Positions 11,453 through 20,966 of a DNA stretch of 64,000 nt are shown here, in pieces. Both the position numbers and the translations under genes were made by a program. Source of the DNA: Neisseria sp. Its GTDB lineage: Bacteria; Pseudomonadota; Gammaproteobacteria; Burkholderiales; Neisseriaceae. A model generated the notes under the pieces. That model made no database searches, was not told the origin of the DNA, and saw nothing but the letters and a program-made list of their open reading frames with translations. The stretch is taken from the NCBI GenBank assembly GCA_030538415.1, contig JAUNTY010000004.1:19440-83439 (forward strand), read 5' to 3'. Every line of letters starts with the position of its first letter. Position 1 is the stretch's first letter.

Positions 11453-12865
11453 ATGAAACACGCTTTTTCTTCCTGGAGCCGCCTTGTCGGGCAGCGGCTG
11501 TCGCACAAAATCATCCAGACGCGGCGTTTGTCGCGCAAAACCATTGCTTTTGTGTTTCTGCTTGCCGGGGCGGCGCTGGTGGCGCTCACGTCGCTGCTGT
11601 TTGCCAAAATGGCCGATTGGGCGCTGGAGCAAAACGCGCATTGGGTGCAGCAATATCCGTGGTTTGCCTGGCTGGCCTTGCCGCTGGGCTTGCCGCTGAT
11701 TGCGTGGCTCACGCGCCGTTTTGCGCCTTATACCGCAGGCAGCGGCATTCCGCAGGTGCTCGCTTCGCTGTCGCTGCCGCACGGTGCGCAGAAAACGCGG
11801 CTGGTGGCGCTGGGGCAGACGTTGCTGAAAATCCCACTCACGTTTCTGGGCATGCTGGCGGGCGCGTCCATCGGCCGCGAGGGGCCGTCGGTGCAGGTGG
11901 GCGCGGCGGTGATGTCGGCCTGGGGCGCATGGTGCAAGAAGCACAATCTGGCCTTCAAAGGCTTGCAGGAAAACGATTTGCTCGCGGCGGGCGCGGCGGG
12001 CGGTTTGGCGGCGGCGTTCAATGCGCCGCTGGCGGGCGTGGTGTTTGCCATTGAAGAGCTGGGGCGCGGCGTGATGCTGCGCTGGGAGCGGCAGATTTTT
12101 ATCGGCGTGTTGGCGGCGGGTTTCATCCAGGTGGCGATTCAGGGCAACAACCCTTATTTTTCGGGTTTCCACGGCCAGGCGCTGCCGAACATGCTGGGCT
12201 GGGTGTTGCTGTGCGCGCTGGTGTGCGGCGTGGCGGGCGGCCTGTTTGCGCGTTTTTTATACAAAGGCGCGACATGGCTTGCCCCGTCGGCCTGGCGCGG
12301 CTGGATGCGCCGCCATCCGATTTTGCTGGCGGGGCTTATCGGCCTTTTGCTGGCCGCCATCGGCACGCTCTATCAGGGGCAGACTTTCGGCACCGGCTAT
12401 CATGAAGCCTCGGGCGCGCTGCGGCGCATGTATGAAGCGCCGCCCGGTGTGGCGCTGGCCAAGTGGGCGGCGACGGTGTTGTCTTATTGGGCGGGCATTC
12501 CGGGCGGTATTTTCACCCCGGCGCTCACCGTCGGCGCGATGCTGGGGCAGCAGATTGCCCAAATCGCAAGCCTGGAGGCGGGCGTGAATGTGTTGGTGTT
12601 GATTTCGATGGCGGCGTTTCTGGCGGCGGCCACGCAGTCGCCGCTCACCGCCAGCGTGATTGTGATGGAGATGACGGGCGGGCAGAATTTGTTGTTTTGG
12701 CTCTTGATTGGTGCTATTTTTGCATCTCAGGTATCGCGCCAGTTTTCGCCCAAGCCGTTTTACCATGCCGCAGGCTTGCGCTACCGCCAGCGCGTGCAGG
12801 AAGAATATGCCGCAGAGCAGGCGCGACAGGCCGCGTCTGCCGAATCCGTAACCAGGGAGAAATAA
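11453..12865 (+). CDS. clcA: ClC-family chloride channel / H+:Cl- antiporter
   Basis: A 470-residue multi-helix membrane protein. All three ClC selectivity motifs are visible: GSGIPQVL near residue 97, GREGPSVQ near residue 142 with the gating glutamate, and GIPGGIFTPAL near residue 347. The second glutamate needed for proton coupling in E. coli ClcA (IIEE) is kept here as AIEEL, which suggests an H+/Cl- exchanger rather than a passive channel. Such proteins help in acid stress. The ATG at 11453 gives the usual N-terminus; an in-frame TTG at 11405 is less likely. It ends 3 bases before argJ, so the two are probably cotranscribed although functionally unrelated. Confidence 0.9.
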   Translation: MKHAFSSWSRLVGQRLSHKIIQTRRLSRKTIAFVFLLAGAALVALTSLLFAKMADWALEQNAHWVQQYPWFAWLALPLGLPLIAWLTRRFAPYTAGSGIPQVLASLSLPHGAQKTRLVALGQTLLKIPLTFLGMLAGASIGREGPSVQVGAAVMSAWGAWCKKHNLAFKGLQENDLLAAGAAGGLAAAFNAPLAGVVFAIEELGRGVMLRWERQIFIGVLAAGFIQVAIQGNNPYFSGFHGQALPNMLGWVLLCALVCGVAGGLFARFLYKGATWLAPSAWRGWMRRHPILLAGLIGLLLAAIGTLYQGQTFGTGYHEASGALRRMYEAPPGVALAKWAATVLSYWAGIPGGIFTPALTVGAMLGQQIAQIASLEAGVNVLVLISMAAFLAAATQSPLTASVIVMEMTGGQNLLFWLLIGAIFASQVSRQFSPKPFYHAAGLRYRQRVQEEYAAEQARQAASAESVTREK

Positions 12866-12868
12866 CAC

Positions 12869-14089
12869 ATGGCTGTGAATTTGCGAGAAAAAGAAGCGTC
12901 GGAATTGTTGAACATCGACGGCGCGCAGGTGTTTGTGGGGCAGGCGGGCGTGAAAAAGCCCAATCACGACGACCTGACGCTGATTGTGCTGAACAAGAGC
13001 AACAGCGTCGGCGCGGTGTTTACCCAAAACCGCTTCTGCGCCGCGCCGGTGCATGTGGCCAAAGAACATCTGGCCAATGAAAACGGCATCCGCGCGCTGG
13101 TCATCAACACCGGCAACGCCAACGCGGGCACCGGCGCCCAAGGCCGCGAAGACGCAATGGCGATGTGTGCCGCCGCCGCCCGTCAGGTGGGCTGCGCAAT
13201 GGAGCAAGTGTTGCCGTTTTCCACCGGCGTGATTCTGGAGCCGCTGCCGGTGCAGAAAATCATCGACGCGCTGCCTGCGGTAAAACCGGTACACTGGAAC
13301 GACGCCGCCCGTGCCATCATGACTACCGACACCGTGCCCAAGGCCGCCAGCCGCGAAGCCCTGATCGGCAACAGCCACACCGTGCGCGCCACCGGCATCG
13401 CCAAAGGCTCGGGCATGATTTGCCCCAACATGGCCACCATGCTTGGCTTTATCGTCACCGATGCCAAAGTGTCGCAACCTGTTTTGCAGATGCTCACCCA
13501 GGAAGTGGCCGACCAATCGTTTAACAGCATCACCGTCGACGGCGACACCAGCACCAACGACAGCTTCGTGATTGTCGCCACCGGCAAATGCGGCCAAAAC
13601 GAAATCGACAACACCGCCGACCCGCGCTACGGCCAACTCAAAGCCCTGCTCGGCAGCCTCGCGCTGGAGCTGGCGCAGGCCATCGTGCGCGACGGCGAAG
13701 GCGCCACCAAGCTGATTACCGTGAAAGTGGAAAACGCCGAAAACCGCCAGGAAGCCCGCCGCGTGGCCTACGCCATCGCCCATTCGCCGCTGGTGAAAAC
13801 CGCCTTTTTCGCCAGCGACCCCAACCTCGGCCGCATCCTCGCCGCCATCGGCTATTCCGGCATCAACGGCCTCGATACCGACAAAGTGCGCCTCTACCTC
13901 GGCGACGTATTGGTGGCCGAACACGGCGGCCGCGCCGCCAGCTACACCGAAGCGGCGGGGCAGAAAGTGATGAACGAAGACGAAATCCTCGTGCGCGTGG
14001 ATTTGCAGCGCGGCCAAACCGCCGCCACCGTCTACACCTGCGATTTGTCGCATGGTTACGTATCGATTAACGCCGATTACCGCTCGTAA
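12869..14089 (+). CDS. argJ: Bifunctional glutamate N-acetyltransferase / ornithine acetyltransferase
   Basis: ArgJ transfers acetyl from N-acetylornithine to glutamate and, in bifunctional forms, also makes N-acetylglutamate from acetyl-CoA in arginine synthesis. The 406-residue precursor self-cleaves before a nucleophilic threonine, visible in KGSGMICPNMATMLGF (about residue 190). Other conserved blocks are VINTGNANAGTGAQG and TVDGDTSTNDS. The C-terminus ends in DLSHGYVSINADYRS, typical of the family. The start follows GGGAGAAATAACAC, and only 3 bases separate it from clcA. An uptake-sequence hairpin follows at 14104. Confidence 0.97.
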   Translation: MAVNLREKEASELLNIDGAQVFVGQAGVKKPNHDDLTLIVLNKSNSVGAVFTQNRFCAAPVHVAKEHLANENGIRALVINTGNANAGTGAQGREDAMAMCAAAARQVGCAMEQVLPFSTGVILEPLPVQKIIDALPAVKPVHWNDAARAIMTTDTVPKAASREALIGNSHTVRATGIAKGSGMICPNMATMLGFIVTDAKVSQPVLQMLTQEVADQSFNSITVDGDTSTNDSFVIVATGKCGQNEIDNTADPRYGQLKALLGSLALELAQAIVRDGEGATKLITVKVENAENRQEARRVAYAIAHSPLVKTAFFASDPNLGRILAAIGYSGINGLDTDKVRLYLGDVLVAEHGGRAASYTEAAGQKVMNEDEILVRVDLQRGQTAATVYTCDLSHGYVSINADYRS

Positions 14090-14103
14090 CGGGTTTGCTG
14101 TTC

Positions 14104-14135
14104 AAAGGCCGTCTGAAAGTTTTCAGACGGCCTTT
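14104..14135 (+). terminator. Uptake-sequence hairpin after argJ
   Basis: AAAGGCCGTCTGAAA, a 2-base loop and the complement ending in TTT form a long stem 15 bases behind the argJ stop. Confidence 0.65.
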
Positions 14136-14169
14136 GTGTGTCGGCGGGAAGCAGCCGAATGGCTAAGCT

Positions 14170-14285
14170 GTAGCGTGGGCTCCGCCCACGAAAAATGCTA
14201 CAGACCACCTGCGACATGCGGGGATGATGTTTCTGAAACCACAGCATAAGCGGTTAATCAAAAACGTGGGCGGAGCCCACGCTAC
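14170..14285. repeat. Inverted GTAGCGTGGGCTCCGCCCACG pair
   Basis: A 21-base palindromic repeat at 14170-14190 recurs in opposite orientation at 14265-14285. Between them lies a copy of the TGCGGGGATGATGTTTCTGAAA repeat (about 14216-14238) that also occurs at 42344 and inside pepN. Related GCGTGGGC palindromes occur at 4893 and 15683. No gene is seen from 14136 to 14427. Confidence 0.7.
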
Positions 14286-14427
14286 GGGATATTAAATGTT
14301 TTCAGACGGCCTGTGTTGCGGCAAGGCTTGTCATGCTGCGGTGCGGTCGGCTATATTGGGTGTCTGCCGTAAAACAAACCGTCGGTGCGGGCTCGTGCCG
14401 ACGGCAACCAAACAGAGGAGAGAGCTG

Positions 14428-14970
14428 ATGACTGCATTAAACTGTGAAAATAGCGTGTGTATCGTGGTGGATATTCAGGAGCGGCTCACGCCCGCGCTGC
14501 ATGAGGGTGAGGCGATGGTGGAGAAAAGCCGCCTGCTGTTGCAGGGCTTGCAGGCATTGGAAGTGCCGCTGCTGGTGACGGAGCAGTATCCGAAGGGTTT
14601 GGGCGCGACGGTGGCGGCGGTGAAGCTGCTGCTGGGCGATGCGCCGCTGTTTGAAAAAACGCGTTTCTCGGCCTTCACCGATGAGGTGGCGGCGGCCTTG
14701 CAGGCGCATGGTGCGCAAAACGTGATTCTGGCGGGCGCGGAGGCGCATGTGTGCATGCTGCAGACGGCGCTGGATTTGCGCGCGGCGGGCTACGGGGTGT
14801 ATGTGCCGTTTGAGTGCACCACTTCGCGCAGCATACTCAACCGGGTCAATGCGTTGGAGCAGATGGCGGCGGCGGGCGTGGTGGTATCGAATGTGGAGAG
14901 CGTGTTGTTCCAGCTGCTGGGCGATGCGAAGCATCCGGCGTTTAAAACGGTGTCGAAGCTGATTCAGTAA
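14428..14970 (+). CDS. Isochorismatase-family hydrolase (YcaC-like)
   Basis: This 180-residue cysteine hydrolase of the isochorismatase/nicotinamidase superfamily has all three catalytic positions: Asp in VVDIQERL (residue ~14), Lys in TEQYPKGLG (~62) and the nucleophilic Cys in AEAHVCMLQT (~112). Length and motif spacing resemble the YcaC-like subgroup, whose physiological substrates are mostly unknown. The ATG at 14428 follows GAGGAGAGAGCTG, a strong ribosome site. It lies upstream of an acetyltransferase on the same strand, separated by an uptake sequence. Confidence 0.88.
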   Translation: MTALNCENSVCIVVDIQERLTPALHEGEAMVEKSRLLLQGLQALEVPLLVTEQYPKGLGATVAAVKLLLGDAPLFEKTRFSAFTDEVAAALQAHGAQNVILAGAEAHVCMLQTALDLRAAGYGVYVPFECTTSRSILNRVNALEQMAAAGVVVSNVESVLFQLLGDAKHPAFKTVSKLIQ

Positions 14971-15035
14971 ATCGATTCAATGGATAAAGGCCGTCTGAAA
15001 GCGGTGCGGACGGTTTGTTGTATGAAAGGTGTTTT

Positions 15036-15539
15036 ATGAGCCAATACAAAATTGCTCTTGCCGAAGCGGCTGATTTGGCGGCGATTGTGGAAATTTACAA
15101 CAGCACCATCGAGAGCCGTCAGTCTACCGCCGATTTGGTGCCCACTACGGTGGAGGCGCGCCAGCCGTGGTTTGAGGCGCACGGCGGCAACCGGCCTTTG
15201 TATGTGTTGAAAAACGACGGCGGCGAAGTGTTGGCCTGGGGTAGTTTCAGCGATTATTACCCGCGCGAGGCGTATCACATCAGCGCCGAAATCAGCGTGT
15301 ATGTGCGCCATGATGTGCGCGGTGTGGGCGTGGGCAAAATATTGCTGCAACACATGCTCGAACGCGCGCCGTCGCTGGGCATCCGCAATATTCTGGCGGT
15401 GATTTTCGGCCACAACCACGCCAGCATCCGCCTGTTTCATTCGCTCGGTTTTCAGGAATGGGGCAGGCTGCCGCAGGTGTGCGACCTGGAAAGCTTTGAG
15501 GCGGATATTGTGATTTTGGGCAAGCGGGTGCTGGATTGA
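15036..15539 (+). CDS. GNAT acetyltransferase, phosphinothricin acetyltransferase-like
   Basis: This 167-residue cytoplasmic protein is of the GNAT type. The acetyl-CoA loop is visible as VRHDVRGVGVGKILLQHML, preceded by the beta-strand YHISAEISVYV and followed by the conserved GHNHASIRLFHSLGF segment. The overall pattern matches the Pat/Bar (phosphinothricin) and methionine-sulfoximine acetyltransferase subgroup, which in most genomes modifies amino-acid analogues. The start at 15036 follows GAAAGG. A 50-base perfect inverted repeat of uptake sequences follows the stop. Confidence 0.88.
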   Translation: MSQYKIALAEAADLAAIVEIYNSTIESRQSTADLVPTTVEARQPWFEAHGGNRPLYVLKNDGGEVLAWGSFSDYYPREAYHISAEISVYVRHDVRGVGVGKILLQHMLERAPSLGIRNILAVIFGHNHASIRLFHSLGFQEWGRLPQVCDLESFEADIVILGKRVLD

Positions 15540-15554
15540 GGGCTTTTGCCGACA

Positions 15555-15604
15555 CCATCAAACGAGGCCGTCTGAAAGGTTTTTCAGACGGCCTCGTTTG
15601 ATGG
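15555..15604. terminator. Long uptake-sequence inverted repeat
   Basis: CCATCAAACGAGGCCGTCTG and its complement make a stem of about 23 base pairs directly behind the acetyltransferase gene. It probably ends transcription of that gene. Confidence 0.65.
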
Positions 15605-15744
15605 TCGGGCGGTGGGTGGCGTAGGCTTGCCCACGTTGCCGATACTCCTGTTGCCGCGTTTTCAGACGGCCTGGCCGGTTTCGTGGGCATAGCCCACGCT
15701 ACTGCTGAAATCTTTCAGACGGCCTTGTTCCATTACGGGCGGAT

Positions 15745-15771
15745 AAAAAAAGCCCGGCAAGAGACCGGGCT
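15745..15771 (-). terminator. Rho-independent terminator of glnK-amtB
   Basis: Read on the minus strand, AGCCCGG-TCTCTTG-CCGGGCT is followed by a run of seven T, 30 bases after the amtB stop. This is a classical intrinsic terminator. Confidence 0.88.
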
Positions 15772-15800
15772 GAAGAGAGACGATACTTGGATAAAAGCGG

Positions 15801-17129
15801 CTATTCTACGCGTTCGCCGTGGATATTCAGGTCGAGGCCTTCGCGTTCGATGTCTTTTTCCACACGCAGACCGCCGCACACCGCGCCGACGATTTTCAGG
15901 ATAACGAAGCTCACCACGCCGCTGTAAACCACGGTGGTCAGCGCGTCTTTCAATTGGATGAACACTTGCGAGCCGACAGTGGCTTCACCGCCGAAAATCT
16001 GGTTGCTGAAGAATACGCCGGTGAGCACCGCGCCGATGAGGCCGCCGAAGCCGTGGATGCCGAAGGCGTCAAGCGAATCGTCGTAGCCGAGTTTGCGCTT
16101 CAGAATCACGGAGGCGAAGTAGCAGCCGATGGCGGTGAGGATGCCGATGGCCAGCGCGCCTTGCGGGCCGACGAAACCGGCGGCAGGGGTGATGCCGACG
16201 AGGCCGGATACGGCGCCGGAAGCCAGGCCGAGGGCGGAGGGGCGATGGCCTGCCGTTTTTTCACACAACAGCCAGGTGAGTGCGGCGGAGGCCGCGGCGA
16301 TTTGGGTAACCGCCATCGCCATGCCTGCGGAGGCGTCGGCAGCCACGGCGGAGCCTGCGTTGAAGCCGAACCAGCCTACCCACAGCATGGCCGCGCCGGT
16401 GAGGGTGAGCGCCATATTGTGCGGCGGCATGGCTTCCTTGCCGTAGCCCACGCGTTTACCCAATACGATGGCGGTGACGAGGCCGGCGATACCGGCGTTG
16501 ATGTGCACCACGGTGCCGCCCGCGTAATCCAATACGCCGCCTTCACCCATAAAGCCGCCACCCCACACCCAATGCGCGGTCGGCACGTAAACCAACAGCA
16601 TCCACAAGCCCGAAAACAGCATCATGGCCGAGAATTTCATGCGTTCGGCAAAAGAGCCGGTGATGATGGCGGTGGAAATCACGGCAAACGTCATCTGGAA
16701 AAACATGAAGACGGTTTCGGGAATGCTGCCTGCATTGGGCGAAACGGTGGCCATTTCCTTACCCATGTCAAGGCCGATGCCGCTCAGAAACACGCGGTCG
16801 AGGCCGCCGATAAAGGCGTTGCCGGGCGTGAAGGCGAGCGAATAGCCGATGACCATCCACAACACGCTCACCAGCGCGGTGACGGAAAAGCTGTGCATCA
16901 TGGTGGAGAGGATGTTTTTCTTGCGTACCATGCCGCCGTAAAACAGCGCCAGACCGGGGATGGTCATAAACAATACCAGCACGGCGGAAGTCATCACCCA
17001 GGCGGTGTCGCCGTTGCTGATTTCCGAGAAAGGCTTCCACCAGTCTTCCGTTCCGGCAGCCATGGCGGCAACCGGCATTGTTGAGGCAAGGAGGGCAAAC
17101 AGCGCCTGTTTGTTATGCAGGGTTTTCAT
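15801..17129 (-). CDS. amtB: Ammonium transporter
   Basis: AmtB conducts ammonium across the inner membrane. The 442-residue precursor has a signal peptide (to about AAMAA, residue 25) and eleven hydrophobic segments. The two pore histidines are visible in TAHWVWGGGF and AFGIHGFGGLIG, and the ammonium signature DYAGGTVVHINAGIAGL is intact. It lies 38 bases downstream of glnK, the usual operon in which GlnK plugs AmtB when nitrogen is plentiful. The ribosome site AAAGGAAAG precedes the start. A strong intrinsic terminator follows. Confidence 0.97.
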   Translation of the reverse strand: MKTLHNKQALFALLASTMPVAAMAAGTEDWWKPFSEISNGDTAWVMTSAVLVLFMTIPGLALFYGGMVRKKNILSTMMHSFSVTALVSVLWMVIGYSLAFTPGNAFIGGLDRVFLSGIGLDMGKEMATVSPNAGSIPETVFMFFQMTFAVISTAIITGSFAERMKFSAMMLFSGLWMLLVYVPTAHWVWGGGFMGEGGVLDYAGGTVVHINAGIAGLVTAIVLGKRVGYGKEAMPPHNMALTLTGAAMLWVGWFGFNAGSAVAADASAGMAMAVTQIAAASAALTWLLCEKTAGHRPSALGLASGAVSGLVGITPAAGFVGPQGALAIGILTAIGCYFASVILKRKLGYDDSLDAFGIHGFGGLIGAVLTGVFFSNQIFGGEATVGSQVFIQLKDALTTVVYSGVVSFVILKIVGAVCGGLRVEKDIEREGLDLNIHGERVE

Positions 17130-17167
17130 ATGGGCTTTCCTTTGTGTTTTGGTAATTTGTAATTAAA

Positions 17168-18043
<876 letters not shown>

Positions 18044-18892
18044 ATGTTAGTTTGCAACCCTTACGAAATCGTGATTCACGGCACCACCAGCAAAGGCAAA
18101 ACCTTCCGCCCCAGCGACTGGGCGGAACGCCTGTGCGGCATTTTGTCGTCTTTCGATAAAGGCAACCGCCTTTCTTATCACCAGTGGGTGCGCCCGATGC
18201 TGGTGGATAAAGTGCGCTGCGTGGCGGTGGACAAAAAGCTGGAAGAAATCAATCCGCCGATGTTCCGCTTTTTGATGGACTTTGCCGCCGATAACGACTT
18301 GCGCGTGATGGATTGCAAGGCGCTGCTGGACGAGCGTGACGAGCAACAGCGTCAGGAAAGCGAGCCCGAGCAGGTGCCGCTGGCCAAGGCGATTGAAGAG
18401 AAGCAGGCGGCCGAGCGCGCCAGTCGCGAGTTGGCAGGCAGCGCGCCGGTGGAAAGCGTGTTGCGCGAAATCGCCATCAATGAAACTTCAGTGGCCTTTG
18501 CCGCCCTGAGCGTATTGCGGCCGATGCTCACCGACGTCAACCGCTTTGTCGAGCAGGTCAACAATCTGCAACGCAGCCAGGGCTACCGTCTGCTGGGTGT
18601 GTTTGAAGAGGGCAAAACCAATGCCGTGGCCGTATGCGGCTTCCGCGAGGAAACCAATCTGGTGAGCGGCCGCCACATCCACATCGACGATGTGGTCACC
18701 ATTCCGCAAAGCCGCGGCAAAGGCTACGCCGCGCGGCTGCTGGCCGAAGTGCGCGAAATCGCCAAAGCCGAAGGCATCCAGCAAATCCATATCGACTCCA
18801 ACGTCGGCAGCGAACGCGCGCAGGCGCACCGTCTGTATTTTGAAAACGGTTTTGAAATCAGCGCCCATCATTTTGTCAGTAAGGTGGAATGA
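18044..18892 (+). CDS. DUF3579 - GNAT acetyltransferase fusion
   Basis: This 282-residue protein has two parts. Residues 1-95 match the DUF3579 pattern (EIVIHGTTSKGKTFRPSDWA, then SYHQWVRP...VDKKL). After a charged, proline/glutamine-rich linker, residues ~140-280 are a GNAT domain, with the acetyl-CoA loop VTIPQSRGKGYAARLLAEV and the strand NVGSERAQAHRLYFENGF. DUF3579 is a small betaproteobacterial domain of unknown function, and the fusion suggests it guides the acetyltransferase to a target. Both domains are in one uninterrupted frame. An uptake-sequence hairpin follows 15 bases after the stop. Confidence 0.8.
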   Translation: MLVCNPYEIVIHGTTSKGKTFRPSDWAERLCGILSSFDKGNRLSYHQWVRPMLVDKVRCVAVDKKLEEINPPMFRFLMDFAADNDLRVMDCKALLDERDEQQRQESEPEQVPLAKAIEEKQAAERASRELAGSAPVESVLREIAINETSVAFAALSVLRPMLTDVNRFVEQVNNLQRSQGYRLLGVFEEGKTNAVAVCGFREETNLVSGRHIHIDDVVTIPQSRGKGYAARLLAEVREIAKAEGIQQIHIDSNVGSERAQAHRLYFENGFEISAHHFVSKVE

Positions 18893-18907
18893 GTCGTCTG
18901 AAAGCCG

Positions 18908-18957
18908 CAACAAACAACAGGCCGTCTGAAAGGTTTCAGACGGCCTGTTGTTTGTTG
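18908..18957. terminator. Long uptake-sequence inverted repeat
   Basis: CAACAAACAACAGGCCGTCT and its complement form a perfect stem of about 23 pairs just behind the fusion gene. Confidence 0.65.
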
Positions 18958-19077
18958 CACGGTGAATGATGCGGCTTGGGTGACAATCATTCATGAGGTG
19001 CCGAAGCGGTCGCGGCGCAGACCGAAACCCTCGGTGAAAAAGGTCTTGGTGAGCGGCATCATAACTCCGCCGCCGGA

Positions 19078-19566
19078 TTAATCGCGTTTGTGTTCGATAT
19101 AGTCGGGCTGTTTGGCCGGGTTTTGCGGGTTGGGTTCGACCGTGTATTCACCTTCGATGATGTCGCCCTCGTCGCGGCGCGTGCGCGGCGGCTCGAACGG
19201 GTTGCCGCCCGAAGCGGTAAACACGCCGCCCTGCATTTCGGCAACCGGTTTGCCTTTAAACGGCAGCAGCAAAACCAATCCGATCAGCAGCGATACGAAG
19301 CCCGGGCTCATGAATAAAAGCGCTGCCACGGTATAGCGGATGGGCCACAGCATCTGATACAGCGAAACCTGTCCGCCGTTGCGGATGGCAGAGCCCGCCA
19401 ACAATACACCGGAGAGGCCGAAATGGCGCAGCATCAGCAGCCCCGCGATAAAGCTCAAAATCATCAGCCCCAGCGTGGCCGCGCCGCCAATCCAGCCGGC
19501 CATCCACACGATGGACATGATTTCCAGAAAGAGCAGTACCAAAAAGCCGATACCGAAAAAGCGCAT
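19078..19566 (-). CDS. fxsA: FxsA family inner-membrane protein
   Basis: A 162-residue membrane protein with four hydrophobic segments in the first ~110 residues, then a soluble tail rich in charged residues and proline. The start MRFFGIGFLVLLFLEI and the segment LLMSPGFVSLLIGLVLLLP are typical of FxsA, which in E. coli reduces exclusion of phage T7 by the F plasmid when overproduced. The normal role is not known. The start at 19566 is preferred to one 22 codons upstream because AAGGA precedes it. Confidence 0.85.
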   Translation of the reverse strand: MRFFGIGFLVLLFLEIMSIVWMAGWIGGAATLGLMILSFIAGLLMLRHFGLSGVLLAGSAIRNGGQVSLYQMLWPIRYTVAALLFMSPGFVSLLIGLVLLLPFKGKPVAEMQGGVFTASGGNPFEPPRTRRDEGDIIEGEYTVEPNPQNPAKQPDYIEHKRD

Positions 19567-19757
19567 GGTGATTCCTTGATGATGATGGTTTATTCGAGCT
19601 CTTAAAATAAAGCCAAAAATCACCGCTTTCAAGCATCGGCGTTGTCAAAACGGGTAAAGTCGGCCTTGACCCTGCGCGGGTAAAAAAAAGTAAAGCGGCT
19701 GCAATCGGTGCGGAGAAAGTGTCGGACACGGGGTGAGATTTGTTATCCTTGAGTACT

Positions 19758-20480
19758 ATGATTAAAGTATACCGCCATTCATTTCAAAAAATCCTGCTTT
19801 GCACCTCTTTCCTGATTCTGGCAGCCTGCGCCAGCAATAGCAGCGGCCCCGTGCCCGACGGCCATTACCGCGTGCAGCCCGGCGACAACCTCTACCGCAT
19901 CGGCCTGCGTTTCGGCCAGAGCGTGAATACGCTGGCTGCGTGGAACAATCTGCGCGATACATCGCAAATCGAAGTCGGTCAGGTGCTGCGCGTGCGCTCG
20001 AGCGCCGCCCGTTCCGGCAGCGCCGCCGCAAGCAGCCAGCGCAGCCGCAGCAGCGCCTCTTCATCACGCAACACCGCTTCCGGTGCGAGCACCGTGGCGC
20101 CGGTCAACCGCCTCAACCTGCAATGGCCGGTCGACGGCGGCCGCAACAACATCATCGCCAATTACAACGGCAGCACCAATAAAGGCATCGACATCGGCGG
20201 CAGCCGCGGCACGCCGGTCAAGGCCGCGGCTGCGGGGCAGGTGCTGTATGCGGGCGAAGAAGTGCGCGGCTACGGCAAGCTGATTCTGATCAGCCACAAC
20301 AGCAGCACGCTGACCGCTTATGCCCATAACGACAGCATCAGCGTCAGCAAAGGCCAAAGCGTGCGCGCAGGCCAAACCATCGCCACCATGGGCAGCAGCG
20401 ATACCGATCGCGTGAGGCTGCATTTTGAAGTGCGCATCAACGGCAAGGCGGTCAACCCGATGCCTTATCTCAACCGCTGA
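19758..20480 (+). CDS. nlpD: NlpD-like lipoprotein, amidase activator (LysM + degenerate M23)
   Basis: A 240-residue outer-membrane lipoprotein. It has a signal peptide with lipobox ILAAC, one LysM domain (YRVQPGDNLYRIGLRFG ... about residues 35-80), a serine-rich linker and a C-terminal LytM/M23 domain. The first zinc histidine of active M23 peptidases is replaced by Asn (NKGIDIGG), just as in E. coli NlpD. It is therefore likely to activate the amidase AmiC for daughter-cell separation rather than cut peptidoglycan itself. The final block RLHFEVRINGKAVNPMPYL is typical. The ATG at 19758 is chosen over an upstream TTG. Confidence 0.9.
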   Translation: MIKVYRHSFQKILLCTSFLILAACASNSSGPVPDGHYRVQPGDNLYRIGLRFGQSVNTLAAWNNLRDTSQIEVGQVLRVRSSAARSGSAAASSQRSRSSASSSRNTASGASTVAPVNRLNLQWPVDGGRNNIIANYNGSTNKGIDIGGSRGTPVKAAAAGQVLYAGEEVRGYGKLILISHNSSTLTAYAHNDSISVSKGQSVRAGQTIATMGSSDTDRVRLHFEVRINGKAVNPMPYLNR

Positions 20481-20500
20481 CGGTTTCCCGTCAAAACAAC

Positions 20501-20538
20501 AAGGCCGTCTGAATACGTTTTGCGTTTCAGACGGCCTT
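20501..20538. terminator. Uptake-sequence hairpin between nlpD and TM2 gene
   Basis: AAGGCCGTCTGAA pairs with TTCAGACGGCCTT across an 11-12-base loop. It lies between two convergent genes and can serve both. Confidence 0.6.
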
Positions 20539-20558
20539 GGTCATGTTGCCGGGCGGAA

Positions 20559-20795
20559 TCACACCACAATCGCGCCCATCGAATCGGTGGGTTTGAATGC
20601 AGCCAAAATGCCTTCGATAATGCCGACGATGCCCGGAATGAAAGTCCAGCTGAAGAGAAAATACAAAACGCCCATCCACACGCGGCCGGCGCAGAATTTG
20701 TGTACGCCGAACGAGCCGAACAGCAGCGCCATTGCGACATACAGCGCCTTGTTGCAGGTGTGGGGATAAGAAGCGGCGTAAGAGACCGGTTGCAT
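20559..20795 (-). CDS. TM2 domain small membrane protein
   Basis: This 78-residue protein has two hydrophobic segments with the TM2 signature: ALLFGSFGVHKFCAGRVWMG, then IPGIVGIIEGILAAF. TM2 proteins are small integral membrane proteins of unknown function. AAAGGAAAATCTTC lies before the start. It is convergent with nlpD. Confidence 0.85.
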   Translation of the reverse strand: MQPVSYAASYPHTCNKALYVAMALLFGSFGVHKFCAGRVWMGVLYFLFSWTFIPGIVGIIEGILAAFKPTDSMGAIVV

Positions 20796-20966
20796 GAAGA
20801 TTTTCCTTTTTTAGTATGAATGGTAACGGCATCAAAATGGCGCAAATGCGGTCGAATTAAAGTTATCTGCTTGGTAAAAATAGGCAAACGGCGCTTCGTG
20901 CAAGCCGGTTTGCGGCATCTGCGGGTAGATTGGACAAGAGGGCGCAAGTGCTCAGGCAAACGGCGT

